41,701 nucleotides of DNA from Candidatus Woesearchaeota archaeon (GTDB taxonomy: Archaea > Nanobdellota > Nanobdellia > Woesearchaeales > JACPBV01). The number at the start of each line of letters is the position of its first letter. The first letter of the stretch is position 1. The notes beneath the pieces are model-generated. The model worked only from the letters and a program-made list of their open reading frames with translations. It did no database searches and had not been told where the DNA came from. The stretch covers positions 1-41,701 of the forward strand of contig JAHWHQ010000021.1 of the NCBI GenBank assembly GCA_019323195.1, in the 5' to 3' direction. Positions 31,861 to 39,387 of the stretch are shown one piece after another. The position numbers and the translations under genes are program-made.

Positions 31861-32838
31861 TCACCTCAGATGCACCTCCACAATATCATCATCATCCAGC
31901 TTGTGCTTCAGCCCTGCCCTCATGGCGTTAAACTTCGCAGATTTCCCCCACACCCTTGCAAAGCTGAATTTCCTTATGAAATCCTTATGTATATGCTCAG
32001 CCATGTCCTCTATTGCTGCCCCTTTCCTTAGGCATACAGGCTCATCCTTCTTCGCCCTTTTTCCCGGCTCTTTCGTATATATCTTTATAAGGTCCAGGTT
32101 TTTCCATATCTCATCCTTCAGCCTTTTTATGTCGCTCTCTTTGAAAGGCGATATAGATACCTTCTCAATCTGGTAGTACTTGCACAGTTCCCGGTATGCC
32201 TTATCTTCATCCACACCCTCTCTCTTGTTTATTACTATAAGAGCATTAAGCCTTACCCAGGACTCCTCCTTCCCGGCAACAGACTCATTCAGGGCTATCT
32301 TAGACCTGTCAAGCTCCCTGAAAAGGAAGTCTATACTTCCAGTATCGGTAAAAACGACCACAAGGTCTGCCTGGCGTATGATTGACATGAACTGCGGTCC
32401 TCTTTCACTCTCAGAATACCCTTCAAAGATAGATGGTACCTCCACTGTCTGCAGCTTCAATCCCTTGTACTTCATTATCCCGACTTCTGGCTTCTTTGTC
32501 GTAAACTCATACTCTGCAACCTTGACCTTTGAATTGGTAAGCTTATTCAGCAGAAGGCTTTTCCCTGAATTTGGCGGCCCTATTATGCAGATTGTCGCTG
32601 CCCCCTCTTTCTTTATAGATATGGTCTTGCCTTTTGCCCTCTTCTCCAGGTCCCTTTTCTTCTTCTCCTTTAGCCTTGCCAGCTTGGTCTTTATCTCCTG
32701 CCTTAATTTCTCGGCCCCCTTATGTGTAGGGGCGGTAGAAAGCATCTTCTGGAGAGCAGACATCTTCTCTTCCAGAGTATCAGCTTTATTATACTCCTGC
32801 TCAGCCATTGCATACTCGACTGTAACGTTAGTTGGCAT
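31861..32838 (-). CDS. TGS-domain GTPase with altered G motifs (DRG/Obg-related)
   Basis: Residues 1-75 are helical and basic (KEKKKRDLEKRAKGKTI), as at the start of DRG proteins. The G1 loop is GPPNSGKS (87-94). The following segment, NKLTNSKVKVAEYEFTTKKPEVGIMKYKGLKLQ, reads like the DRG switch I region. G3 is VPSIFEG (134-140) where Asp-x-x-Gly is expected, and G4 is NKRE (204-207) instead of Asn-Lys-x-Asp. A TGS domain closes the protein (PVCLRKGAAIEDMAEHIHKDF, KFNAMRAGLKHKL). DRG GTPases act on translating ribosomes. The substitutions suggest changed nucleotide use. Its start overlaps the end of the large activase gene by 11 bp, so they form one transcript. Confidence 0.87.
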   Translation of the reverse strand: MPTNVTVEYAMAEQEYNKADTLEEKMSALQKMLSTAPTHKGAEKLRQEIKTKLARLKEKKKRDLEKRAKGKTISIKKEGAATICIIGPPNSGKSLLLNKLTNSKVKVAEYEFTTKKPEVGIMKYKGLKLQTVEVPSIFEGYSESERGPQFMSIIRQADLVVVFTDTGSIDFLFRELDRSKIALNESVAGKEESWVRLNALIVINKREGVDEDKAYRELCKYYQIEKVSISPFKESDIKRLKDEIWKNLDLIKIYTKEPGKRAKKDEPVCLRKGAAIEDMAEHIHKDFIRKFSFARVWGKSAKFNAMRAGLKHKLDDDDIVEVHLR

Positions 32839-35800
32839 TTTTCATAGTCTCAAAAACCCTGTCCGCCTGCAGCATAAAGGTCTCCAGCCTGGCCTCTATC
32901 ACCTGAGGGAAAAGGTTGCCGTCTGTCTCGACAGCAAGGAACGGCAGTTCCCCCAGCATCGGATATCTTCCCTTCAGCCTTGCATCACCTGTTGCCCTTG
33001 CCTTATCATTAAGATTCATGCTTCTGGTTAATATAGCTTCTGCAATCCTTGACGGCATGCAGCTGAACGGCCCTATGCTTATGACGCCGCAGCAGTTATG
33101 CGACAATATCTCTCTTAGGCCAAGCCCTATGGTCAATCCTGCCTCCCCCATGAGCTGCTTTGAAAGCAAACCCTCGCTATGCCCTATTGTCTTTTCAATA
33201 TCAACAAGGTCATAGAATAAAAGCCCTGACTTTGCCAATATAGTCTTAATCTTTTTCTCAATTCTTCTCATAGGAATCCCCCTAAGGCCGACCTCCATCC
33301 TCTCCTTAAGAGAGAGCTTAACATCAGTCATCTTATTCCTGACAGTAAAGTCAGTGTAATAGATATACTCTGATATTGGGGCTATTCTCAATATAAAGCC
33401 CTTCTCTGCAAGCTTATTGACAAGGTTGACCCTTGAGAAATAATCCCTCCTTACATATATCTCCCCTATAAGGGCTATATACTTTGCATTGCTTATCGGC
33501 TTTTTTAGCTTAATCTCCCTCAGTTCAATGGCAATATCCTTCAGTAAAGGGTAAAGGCCTACCCTGCCGTTCCTTAGGTAATCAATAACCCTTGCCCACT
33601 GCGTACCAAACTGCTTCATTGCCTGGTTCTTGTCAGAGGCCAGAACATTAAGCGTATTTTTTATATCCTCAAAAGCGTCAGAGAGGATGATAGACCTCCA
33701 TGCAGATAAGGCAAACTTATGCCCAAAGCCTGCATAGGACTTCTCATCGTTCAAAGAAAGTATTGCCGTATTTTCGATCCTGTTCTTCCTGATAAGGTTC
33801 TTCATGAAAACAGCATACTGCCCCTGCCTGCACGGACCATGCCCCTGCGGCATAAAATAGACAGTTATCTTATTATCCTTATTATTATTTTTAACATGGT
33901 CTATCATTGCTCCTGTCGTCAATATCAAAGGCAGGCACTCCTTGCAGCTTGTGCTCCCTCTTCCTGTCTTCAATATGCCATAATCCGCAGGTTTTAGGGG
34001 CACAGAATGGATCCCCATCGATTCGAAAGCCTTTGAAAATGCCTCTGTGCCAAGGTCCCCCATAGAGGGTATCACCAGGTTAACCTTGGGGTCCTCCATC
34101 CTGTATCTCCTGCCGGAGGAATCAACAACAGAATAGCCCTTCTTGCCATAAACAACCTCTGTCGCTTTAAAACCATTACCCTCCTCTTTTATCTCCCCCC
34201 CTTCCCTCAGCCGGACATAGCTCCTTATGATGTCGGTAGCAGCCTCTATCCTGGTGTTTATCCCTGCATCAGCTGAATGGGAGTCCAGTTCCAGGGTCAA
34301 AGAGGGCTTTATCCCCATGATATCCCGGAAATAGCCGACAATAAAAGAGTCAGGTCCGCAGCTGAAGTTGGTTATATACACGCCGAACAGCTTCTTGTTT
34401 TTCTTGACGATCTTTGCAGCCTTCAGCAGCATAGACCCCATGCCCCAGTACATATGCTCATAATTCTCCTCTTCCCAGTACGGAAGGAAGTCAAAAGGTA
34501 TTACAGTGATGCCTCGCGTAGTTATCTTCTTAGGTATGCCAAGGTTGGCCTCTTTTGCAAAAGCGTTATACGGCCTACCGAACAGTACAACGGCAAAATC
34601 CTCATCACCCAGCTCTGCCAATATTTTTTTTCCTGTCTCCTTGAACTCGTCCATCATCTCCTTCTGCTTTCTGCATGCGAAGACGTAGGCCTCTTTTGCC
34701 TTTCTGGCCCCGCATCCAAGTTCCCCTGCAAGCCTAACAAAGCTGTTAATCTCATCCTCAAAGCCTTTCCTGAAGTCAAGCACCGGCGTCAGTATCTTAG
34801 GCAGCCTGTTGAATTTAAACGCGCTTTTAAGGCAATACGGCTCGCTCTGCAGGATGTTGCATGTTTTTTTGTATAACTCATCACCCTGGACAGAAAGCTG
34901 CCTTATATGGGGAAGGAATATATAATCCAGATCTTTCTCTATCAGGTCCTGGAAAAGGCCGTGCGCTATCTCAGAGGGATAGCAGAAAGCTGCCCCCCTT
35001 TTATCAACACCTTCTTTCTTGACATCCTTAGATAAGACGACCTCAAAACCAAGCCTTGTAAAGAAATTATGGTAAAGCGGGTAGAAGGTATTCACAAGAA
35101 ATGACCTGTTTATTCCTATGCGCCTGCATTTTTCCTTTGGCTTTACCTTAGCATACTTCTCAAAAACAAGCTTCTGCCTTAGCTCAACATAATCCTTTCC
35201 TTCTTTCGTAATATTCTGCCTGAGGTTATAATACTTATTGCATGCTCCTCCGAACGGATAGCTTCTTCCGTTAACCTTAATCATGTTTATTTCGCATCCC
35301 CTGTCGCATTTCTCTTCCCCTCCTCTGCATCTGAAGCTCTTTCCATACTCTACCCCCCTCCCGGAAAGCTCATCAAGGCTGAATTCCTGCCTTTTTGTAA
35401 GGCCAAGCTTCAGCCTCTTCTTGACCTCCAGGGCAACCCCGAAAGCCCCCATCAGTCCTGGATCAGGGGGAACAACTATCCTTTTTCCTATCAGGGCAGA
35501 CATCGCGACAGGGACCGCCTTATTATAGCATACCCCTCCCTGCATAAAGATCTTCTTCCCTGAAGGCCTATTTCCCTTTACCCTGTTTGCATAGTTCATG
35601 CAGATTGAATATACAAGCCCTGCTGTTATGTCCTCTATTGGGATACCCTCATGTGATGCGTTCTTTATATCTGAGGATATAAATGCCGCGCACTGGTCAT
35701 TAAAATTAGGCGGTTTTCCTGCCATTAGCGCAATATCTCCTATATCCGCAACATCGATGCCTAATGTCTCCTTTGCGCTTTCCTCTAGGAATGACCCTGT

Positions 35801-37075
35801 TCCTGCTGAACATGCCTCGTTCATCGCATAGTCAGAAGGGACAGAATTGGTTATGTATGTGTATTTGGCATCCTGCCCCCCTATCTCAAATATAGTATCG
35901 ACATCCTTATCAAAATAAACAGCCGCATTCGCATGCGCTATTATCTCATTGACGATATTGCCAGTCAATGCATGCAGGCCGGCAATCTGCCTCCCGCTGC
36001 CACATACGCCTATCCCTATTATGTCAGGCTTGGCCTTTATCTGCTTTGCCAGCTCCCCATAGCACCTCCTGCTTGCTCCGACAGGGTCGCCGTCTGTCCT
36101 GAGGTAGACAGAGCCAAGTATGGAATCATCCCTCATCCTAAGAAGCACGACCTTCGTCGTTGTCGATCCGACATCAAGGCCGACAATGCATTCATCCCCT
36201 TCCTTTGCAATCCCCCTCTTCTCACTCTTAAAATCTACCGCATTATGGCCGCCTAAAGCAGGATGGAAACTAAAGTTTGATACACCTCTCTTAAAAATTT
36301 CCTCAGGTAGCTTATTCCCGTTATCAAGCGCCCATAAAGCCGTGCCTAAGGCCTCAAAATACCTTGCCTCTTCAGGGATAAAGATTCCCGATAATTCCTT
36401 CTTCAGAAAATCGACCACTACCGAGTTCTGTGAAACCCCCCCTACCAGGACCACATCCTTTGCATTGACATTAATCAGCAGCTCAAGTATCTTGTCTGCA
36501 ATCATCTTGCACAGCCCTGAAACGACATTCGCCTTGCTCTCCCCCTTGTTTAATGCGTGCGTGCAGTCGCTCTTGCAGAATACAGAGCATCTTCCTGATA
36601 TCTTATGCGGCTTTCCCTTCTTAGCCAGCTCCACGGCGCCTTCAGCGTCAAGGTCCATCCTTCTTATCTGCTGCAGGAAGAACTCGCCTGTCCCTGAAGC
36701 GCATTTATTTCCTGTCTTGACATTGGCTATCTTCCCTTCCTTATCAAGGATATAAGCCATGAATGTCTCTCCGCCGGCTGAAATGACCGCATCAAAGCTT
36801 TTTTTTCCCCTGTTGATAAAATTTAATGCCAGTTCTGTCGCCTCTGGCTCTGAGATTGATGCGATATTGACAAACTGCCTGAATTTCCTTCCTGTAAGGG
36901 CAATTGAATCGTACTCTCTATCGTGTATCTGCTTCAGCCTTTCTGTTAAAGCCTTCTTGGGGTTGCCTTCATGATTCCTCAGAAAGATCTCCTTTATCTT
37001 TATGTCAGGCCCGGATTTTATAACCTCTACGGTGCTTACAGTGGAAGCTCCAAGGCATATCCCCAAAGATTTCAT
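32828..37075 (-). CDS. Large protein with two activase (BadF/HgdC) domains and a dehydratase-like C-terminus
   Basis: The protein belongs to the long form of the 2-hydroxyacyl-CoA dehydratase activator family. Activase domain 1 (about 1-255) has the cluster cysteines C125 (NKCASGTGEF) and C163 (GRCSVF) but a weak phosphate loop (GICLGASTVSTVEV). Domain 2 (about 295-555) has a complete ATPase loop (GLDVGSTTTKVV), FEIGGQDAKYTYI, C422 (EACSAGTGSFLEE) and C462 (NDQCAAF). The rest (about 570-1415) includes a DUF2229-like part and an HgdB-like part with conserved cysteines (SCGPDSFI, STSCKECLP, CCGVISIGPFSCMPS). Such proteins use ATP to push an electron from one Fe-S cluster to another. The substrate of this form is unknown. 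It heads a minus-strand transcript with the TGS GTPase. Confidence 0.9.
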   Translation of the reverse strand: MKSLGICLGASTVSTVEVIKSGPDIKIKEIFLRNHEGNPKKALTERLKQIHDREYDSIALTGRKFRQFVNIASISEPEATELALNFINRGKKSFDAVISAGGETFMAYILDKEGKIANVKTGNKCASGTGEFFLQQIRRMDLDAEGAVELAKKGKPHKISGRCSVFCKSDCTHALNKGESKANVVSGLCKMIADKILELLINVNAKDVVLVGGVSQNSVVVDFLKKELSGIFIPEEARYFEALGTALWALDNGNKLPEEIFKRGVSNFSFHPALGGHNAVDFKSEKRGIAKEGDECIVGLDVGSTTTKVVLLRMRDDSILGSVYLRTDGDPVGASRRCYGELAKQIKAKPDIIGIGVCGSGRQIAGLHALTGNIVNEIIAHANAAVYFDKDVDTIFEIGGQDAKYTYITNSVPSDYAMNEACSAGTGSFLEESAKETLGIDVADIGDIALMAGKPPNFNDQCAAFISSDIKNASHEGIPIEDITAGLVYSICMNYANRVKGNRPSGKKIFMQGGVCYNKAVPVAMSALIGKRIVVPPDPGLMGAFGVALEVKKRLKLGLTKRQEFSLDELSGRGVEYGKSFRCRGGEEKCDRGCEINMIKVNGRSYPFGGACNKYYNLRQNITKEGKDYVELRQKLVFEKYAKVKPKEKCRRIGINRSFLVNTFYPLYHNFFTRLGFEVVLSKDVKKEGVDKRGAAFCYPSEIAHGLFQDLIEKDLDYIFLPHIRQLSVQGDELYKKTCNILQSEPYCLKSAFKFNRLPKILTPVLDFRKGFEDEINSFVRLAGELGCGARKAKEAYVFACRKQKEMMDEFKETGKKILAELGDEDFAVVLFGRPYNAFAKEANLGIPKKITTRGITVIPFDFLPYWEEENYEHMYWGMGSMLLKAAKIVKKNKKLFGVYITNFSCGPDSFIVGYFRDIMGIKPSLTLELDSHSADAGINTRIEAATDIIRSYVRLREGGEIKEEGNGFKATEVVYGKKGYSVVDSSGRRYRMEDPKVNLVIPSMGDLGTEAFSKAFESMGIHSVPLKPADYGILKTGRGSTSCKECLPLILTTGAMIDHVKNNNKDNKITVYFMPQGHGPCRQGQYAVFMKNLIRKNRIENTAILSLNDEKSYAGFGHKFALSAWRSIILSDAFEDIKNTLNVLASDKNQAMKQFGTQWARVIDYLRNGRVGLYPLLKDIAIELREIKLKKPISNAKYIALIGEIYVRRDYFSRVNLVNKLAEKGFILRIAPISEYIYYTDFTVRNKMTDVKLSLKERMEVGLRGIPMRRIEKKIKTILAKSGLLFYDLVDIEKTIGHSEGLLSKQLMGEAGLTIGLGLREILSHNCCGVISIGPFSCMPSRIAEAILTRSMNLNDKARATGDARLKGRYPMLGELPFLAVETDGNLFPQVIEARLETFMLQADRVFETMKNAN

Positions 37076-37095
37076 AAGTAGCTGTGTTCAAGCCC

Positions 37096-37139
37096 TATTT
37101 AAAAATTTTTTCTTGAAAATAGCAAGATTTTTATATTAG
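37096..37139. promoter_or_regulatory. Divergent promoters between the activase gene and the small membrane-protein operon
   Basis: TATTTAAAAA (37096-37105) is 25 bp before the activase ATG on the minus strand, fitting a leaderless start. TTTATATTAG (about 37130-37139) on the plus strand precedes AGAGGTG (about 37161-37167), the ribosome site for the GTG start at 37174. Confidence 0.6.
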
Positions 37140-37173
37140 TGAACCCCCTGTTAAAGTACAAAGAGGTGTTCAA

Positions 37174-37461
37174 GTGCAGTATCTGGAAGGATTATTAAAG
37201 ATTGCCAACCTGATTTTGGCATGCATAGCAGGAATAATAGGAATAAGCCTTATCAATGTATCTAAGATAAAAAAAGAGCTAAATGCCTGGGTTTTCCTGA
37301 TAATGGCCCTTATATTCTTTGCAATCCAGGAAATTCTTGGAGCTCTCAGGGCTTTCCTGATATTTGAGAGCCCCTACCTGACCCATATCATCCCTACTGT
37401 TATACTGGCCTTCCTGATAGTGGCCTTATTAAAACAATTAAGTATTCACAAAGGATTTTAA
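37174..37461 (+). CDS. Small three-helix membrane protein, unknown
   Basis: The GTG start has a good ribosome site (AGAGGTG) 6 bases upstream. The 95 residues hold three hydrophobic helices (about 8-28, 38-57 and 67-87) with the middle loops KIKKELNAW and FESPYLTH. The protein resembles the next gene in length and helix plan (IPTVILAFLIVALLKQL compared with FPLLETVIITLFIYALLL), so the two may be diverged copies acting as a pair. No function is known to me. Confidence 0.75.
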   Translation: MQYLEGLLKIANLILACIAGIIGISLINVSKIKKELNAWVFLIMALIFFAIQEILGALRAFLIFESPYLTHIIPTVILAFLIVALLKQLSIHKGF

Positions 37462-37462
37462 A

Positions 37463-37765
37463 ATGGTTGAAACATTAGCTTATTGCCTTGGAAGAGTAGC
37501 CCCTTATTATAATCTTGTCCTTGTCATTATAGCCACGTTCCTCTTTCTTAAGTTGTTCAAGACCCATAATAAAAAGACCTATATCAAGCCATGGGAGCTT
37601 TTATTTGCTGCGGTTCTGGTATACGTAGGTGAAGAAGTCATAACAGTCCTGGACATGGCCGGCCTGATTTCTGCTCCGAAACTGGTTTTTCCCTTGCTTG
37701 AAACAGTGATTATAACCCTGTTTATTTATGCCCTGTTACTGCAGAAAGAGCATACAAAAAAATGA
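37463..37765 (+). CDS. Small three-helix membrane protein, possible paralogue of the preceding one
   Basis: The 100 residues have three helices (about 14-30, 44-62 and 74-93). The helix plan matches the previous protein: a short first helix, then K-rich loop (KTHNKKTYIKPWELL), a middle helix with acidic residues (LVYVGEEVITVLDMAG), and a third helix near the end. The EE pair inside the second helix recalls small ion-sensing or redox membrane proteins, but no family is recognised. It starts one base after the previous stop and overlaps the next gene by 4 bp. Confidence 0.75.
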   Translation: MVETLAYCLGRVAPYYNLVLVIIATFLFLKLFKTHNKKTYIKPWELLFAAVLVYVGEEVITVLDMAGLISAPKLVFPLLETVIITLFIYALLLQKEHTKK

Positions 37766-38070
37766 ATATCTTAAGACAAAACCTGTTTTTGAGGAACAAA
37801 AAGGCTTTATCCCCGTTGATAGCCACGTTATTATTAGTTGTTTTTGCTTTGGTCATAGGTACGATTACCATGAACTGGGGTCGGCTGTACATAGAAAAGA
37901 TAAAGACCGAACCGCAGGCGGCAGAGGCTGTTGACAGCGCGGTTATAATAAGCATCAAAGACATCAACACGCCGTTAAAAGAGCTGCAGCTTCAGCACAT
38001 AACCGGCAGGATAACAGAAAAGGAGTATATTGAAAAGGAAAATGTCCTGCTTAATAATCTTAATGATTAA
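37762..38070 (+). CDS. Pilin-like (archaellin N-terminus) protein with SHOCT-like tail
   Basis: The start MNILRQNLFLRNKKALSPLI then ATLLLVVFALVIGTITMNWG is the archaeal pilin/archaellin-type N-terminus (KKALSPLIATLLLVVFALVIG), with a helix at about 19-40. Instead of a globular pilin domain it ends in a short helical segment (LKELQLQHITGRITEKEYI, about 74-92). This resembles the SHOCT motif, which often sits at protein ends and may mediate oligomerisation. It overlaps the previous membrane protein by 4 bp. At 102 residues it is short for a pilin. Its stop lies inside the convergent UPF0147 gene end (11-bp overlap). Confidence 0.8.
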   Translation: MNILRQNLFLRNKKALSPLIATLLLVVFALVIGTITMNWGRLYIEKIKTEPQAAEAVDSAVIISIKDINTPLKELQLQHITGRITEKEYIEKENVLLNNLND

Positions 38071-38314
38071 TCTTCTCTAAGATAGACACAATATTCCATA
38101 ATTGAGGTCTTGTATATGACTCAAGATTAGGGTCATTTGATATCTCATCGAGTTCGTTCAGGGCCTTGTTTGTCTTAATGGAAATTTCTGTATTATCTTC
38201 AAGGATACTGATTATATGATCTATCCTGCTTTTGACATTCTTTGCTATGTTTGAATCTTCCGCAAATTCACGAAGTTTTTCAATTGCCTCATCTATCAAC
38301 GGGTTAGAACTCAT
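38060..38314 (-). CDS. UPF0147 family protein
   Basis: The 84 residues match the archaeal UPF0147 family over the whole length: a helical protein with IDEAIEKLREFAEDSNIAKNVKSRIDHIISIL, then the signature LNELDEISNDPNLESYTRPQLWNIVSILE. The family is small, helical and widespread in archaea, with no established function. It is the last gene of a minus-strand operon with prefoldin beta, Rpo12 and L37Ae, which hints at a link to translation or folding. The 3' end overlaps a convergent gene by 11 bp. Confidence 0.92.
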   Translation of the reverse strand: MSSNPLIDEAIEKLREFAEDSNIAKNVKSRIDHIISILEDNTEISIKTNKALNELDEISNDPNLESYTRPQLWNIVSILEKINH

Positions 38315-38321
38315 CTTATCC

Positions 38322-38654
38322 TTATTCCTTTATGCTTTTCGAAACTTCTTCCTGTATTTTTTTTGCCTTTTCCCTTATCTGGTCTTCCTGTTTTTCAAGG
38401 GCCTTTATCCTGATCTGGGCGGATTCCTTCCTGGATTCCAGGTCTTTTTTTAAGTCCTCTTTGCCTGCTGCCACCATTATGTTCCCTATTATCTTATAAG
38501 CCTCTTTTGTTGACTCAAGCTCCTTTAATGCAGACTCTGTCTCTATAGACTGTGACTGGAACTGCTGTTTCTGGATCAGAATATTCTGCAGGCTTTGCTC
38601 GTATAACTGCAGTTGCGATATCTTCTGCTCTGTCTCCTTTGAAAGTCCAGCCAT
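38322..38654 (-). CDS. pfdB: Prefoldin beta subunit
   Basis: Prefoldin is a hexamer (two alpha, four beta) that holds unfolded proteins with its coiled-coil arms and passes them to the thermosome. The 110 residues have the two-helix coiled coil joined by a short beta hairpin, as in archaeal beta subunits: helix one LSKETEQKISQLQLYEQSLQ, then the hairpin TKEAYKIIGNIMVAAGKEDL at about 49-68, and helix two LESRKESAQIRIKALEKQED. The length is standard. It follows Rpo12 by 2 bp, the usual archaeal order after L37Ae and Rpo12. Confidence 0.95.
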   Translation of the reverse strand: MAGLSKETEQKISQLQLYEQSLQNILIQKQQFQSQSIETESALKELESTKEAYKIIGNIMVAAGKEDLKKDLESRKESAQIRIKALEKQEDQIREKAKKIQEEVSKSIKE

Positions 38655-38656
38655 TT

Positions 38657-38794
38657 TTACCGTGCCTTTACCTTTGTTATGACGCTTCTTGGCTTAAACA
38701 GTATCTTGCTCCCGCAGTAAGGGCACCTTACCTTTTTTCTCAGGTAATCCTGTGATACTTTCTTGTTGCAGTCAAAACATCTGTATTCGACCAT
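38657..38794 (-). CDS. rpo12: DNA-directed RNA polymerase subunit Rpo12 (RpoP)
   Basis: This 45-residue gene is short and easily missed. It encodes MVEYRCFDCNKKVSQDYLRK, then KVRCPYCGSKILFKPRSVIT and KVKAR. The C-x2-C...C-x2-C zinc ribbon (C6, C9, C24, C27) and the CPYCGSKI signature identify the Rpb12-like subunit of archaeal RNA polymerase, where it helps hold the Rpo3-Rpo10-Rpo11 platform. The start lies 10 bp after the L37Ae stop, and prefoldin beta begins 2 bp after its stop. This gene order is common in archaea. Confidence 0.93.
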   Translation of the reverse strand: MVEYRCFDCNKKVSQDYLRKKVRCPYCGSKILFKPRSVITKVKAR

Positions 38795-38804
38795 TTTATT
38801 CTAC

Positions 38805-39122
38805 CTATTCCTCTTCAAGATTATCTGTTTCCTGCCTGGTGGAATCAGGGGTCATGCTTATCTCGCCAGGGGAGATATTTTCAATTTTGTTCCCGCCAAC
38901 GGCTTTTTTGGACAAGGTATAAGCCCTGCCGGAAAACTTGACTCCGCATTTTCTGCAGCCCCATATCCCTGCAGCTATCCTTTTTACCTTCTGTGCTGAA
39001 CAATAAGGGCACTTCTGCCTCTTTCTCTGCTCATGCTCTATTTTTGCAAACCTTTCCTTTATCCTTCTTCCGTACCTGGCTCCAAACCTTTTGACAGAGC
39101 CGGATTTCTCTTCTTTTGCCAT
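38805..39122 (-). CDS. rpl37ae: Large-subunit ribosomal protein L37Ae (eL43)
   Basis: The protein belongs to the eL43 family of the archaeal and eukaryotic large ribosomal subunit. The start SGSVKRFGARYGRRIKERFA is characteristic. It is followed by the zinc ribbon CPYC...CRKC (about residues 38-59) and the signature WGCRKCGVKFSGRAYTLSKK. The acidic tail after residue 80 (ENISPGEISMTPDSTRQETD) is longer than in most relatives, which usually end near residue 90. ATTTATAAAG (39147-39156) is 29 bp upstream, so it is the first gene of the operon with Rpo12, prefoldin beta and UPF0147. Confidence 0.95.
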   Translation of the reverse strand: MAKEEKSGSVKRFGARYGRRIKERFAKIEHEQRKRQKCPYCSAQKVKRIAAGIWGCRKCGVKFSGRAYTLSKKAVGGNKIENISPGEISMTPDSTRQETDNLEEE

Positions 39123-39146
39123 TTTAGTCTACAGGAAGGAGTAACC

Positions 39147-39156
39147 ATTTATAAAG
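39147..39156 (-). promoter_or_regulatory. TATA box of the L37Ae operon
   Basis: The minus strand reads CTTTATAAAT here, centred about 29 bp before the ATG at 39122. Leaderless initiation is expected. Confidence 0.6.
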
Positions 39157-39206
39157 TTAACTCATTCCGGCCAATATTCCTTAATTTACACCGCTATGCT
39201 AAGTTT

Positions 39207-39233
39207 GTGCTATTTCACTTTGCTCAATAGCAC
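39207..39233. repeat. 8-bp inverted repeat between tRNA-Pro and the L37Ae operon
   Basis: GTGCTATT (39207-39214) and AATAGCAC (39226-39233) form a hairpin 20-50 bp after the tRNA 3' end on the minus strand. A run of T follows the tRNA directly (CATTTTATAATA). The hairpin may stop transcription of the tRNA. Confidence 0.5.
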
Positions 39234-39268
39234 GAACGCCCCTGTATTATAAAATGGGGCTACCCGGA

Positions 39269-39300
39269 CTTTCAGCCCCAATATCAGGATATTATGGGAT
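39269..39300 (-). other. tRNA-Pro intron 2 (T loop, between positions 59 and 60)
   Basis: These 32 nt fold as CCC..AATAT/ATATT.GGG. The T stem forms the outer helix and TTCA/TGAA the central helix. One extra C beside the central helix makes this a relaxed rather than perfect bulge-helix-bulge. Joining after the cuts gives the normal TTCAAAT loop. Confidence 0.8.
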
Positions 39301-39358
39301 TTTGAACCGGGGTCGTCTGGTCCCAAACCAGAAAGGATATTCCAAGCTACCCCATAGC

Positions 39359-39387
39359 ATAATGTCATATAACCGCTGTTATATAAT
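39359..39387 (-). other. tRNA-Pro intron 1 (acceptor stem, between positions 3 and 4)
   Basis: These 29 nt contain the hairpin ATATAAC-AGCG-GTTATAT. The flanks build an outer helix from the leader CCCCTAG and CTA-T-GGGG of exon 2. Cuts within the 3-nt bulges GG|A and AT|G leave GGG joined to GCTA, which restores the stem. Confidence 0.82.

Noticed and set aside
32180..33031. 283-codon plus-strand ORF spanning the GTPase and activase genes
   Set aside because: It crosses two recognised minus-strand genes, is Ser/Leu-rich in the way of antisense frames, and matches no known family.
36120..36755. 211-codon plus-strand ORF opposite the activase gene
   Set aside because: It is the antisense frame of well-conserved activase domains and lacks any independent support.
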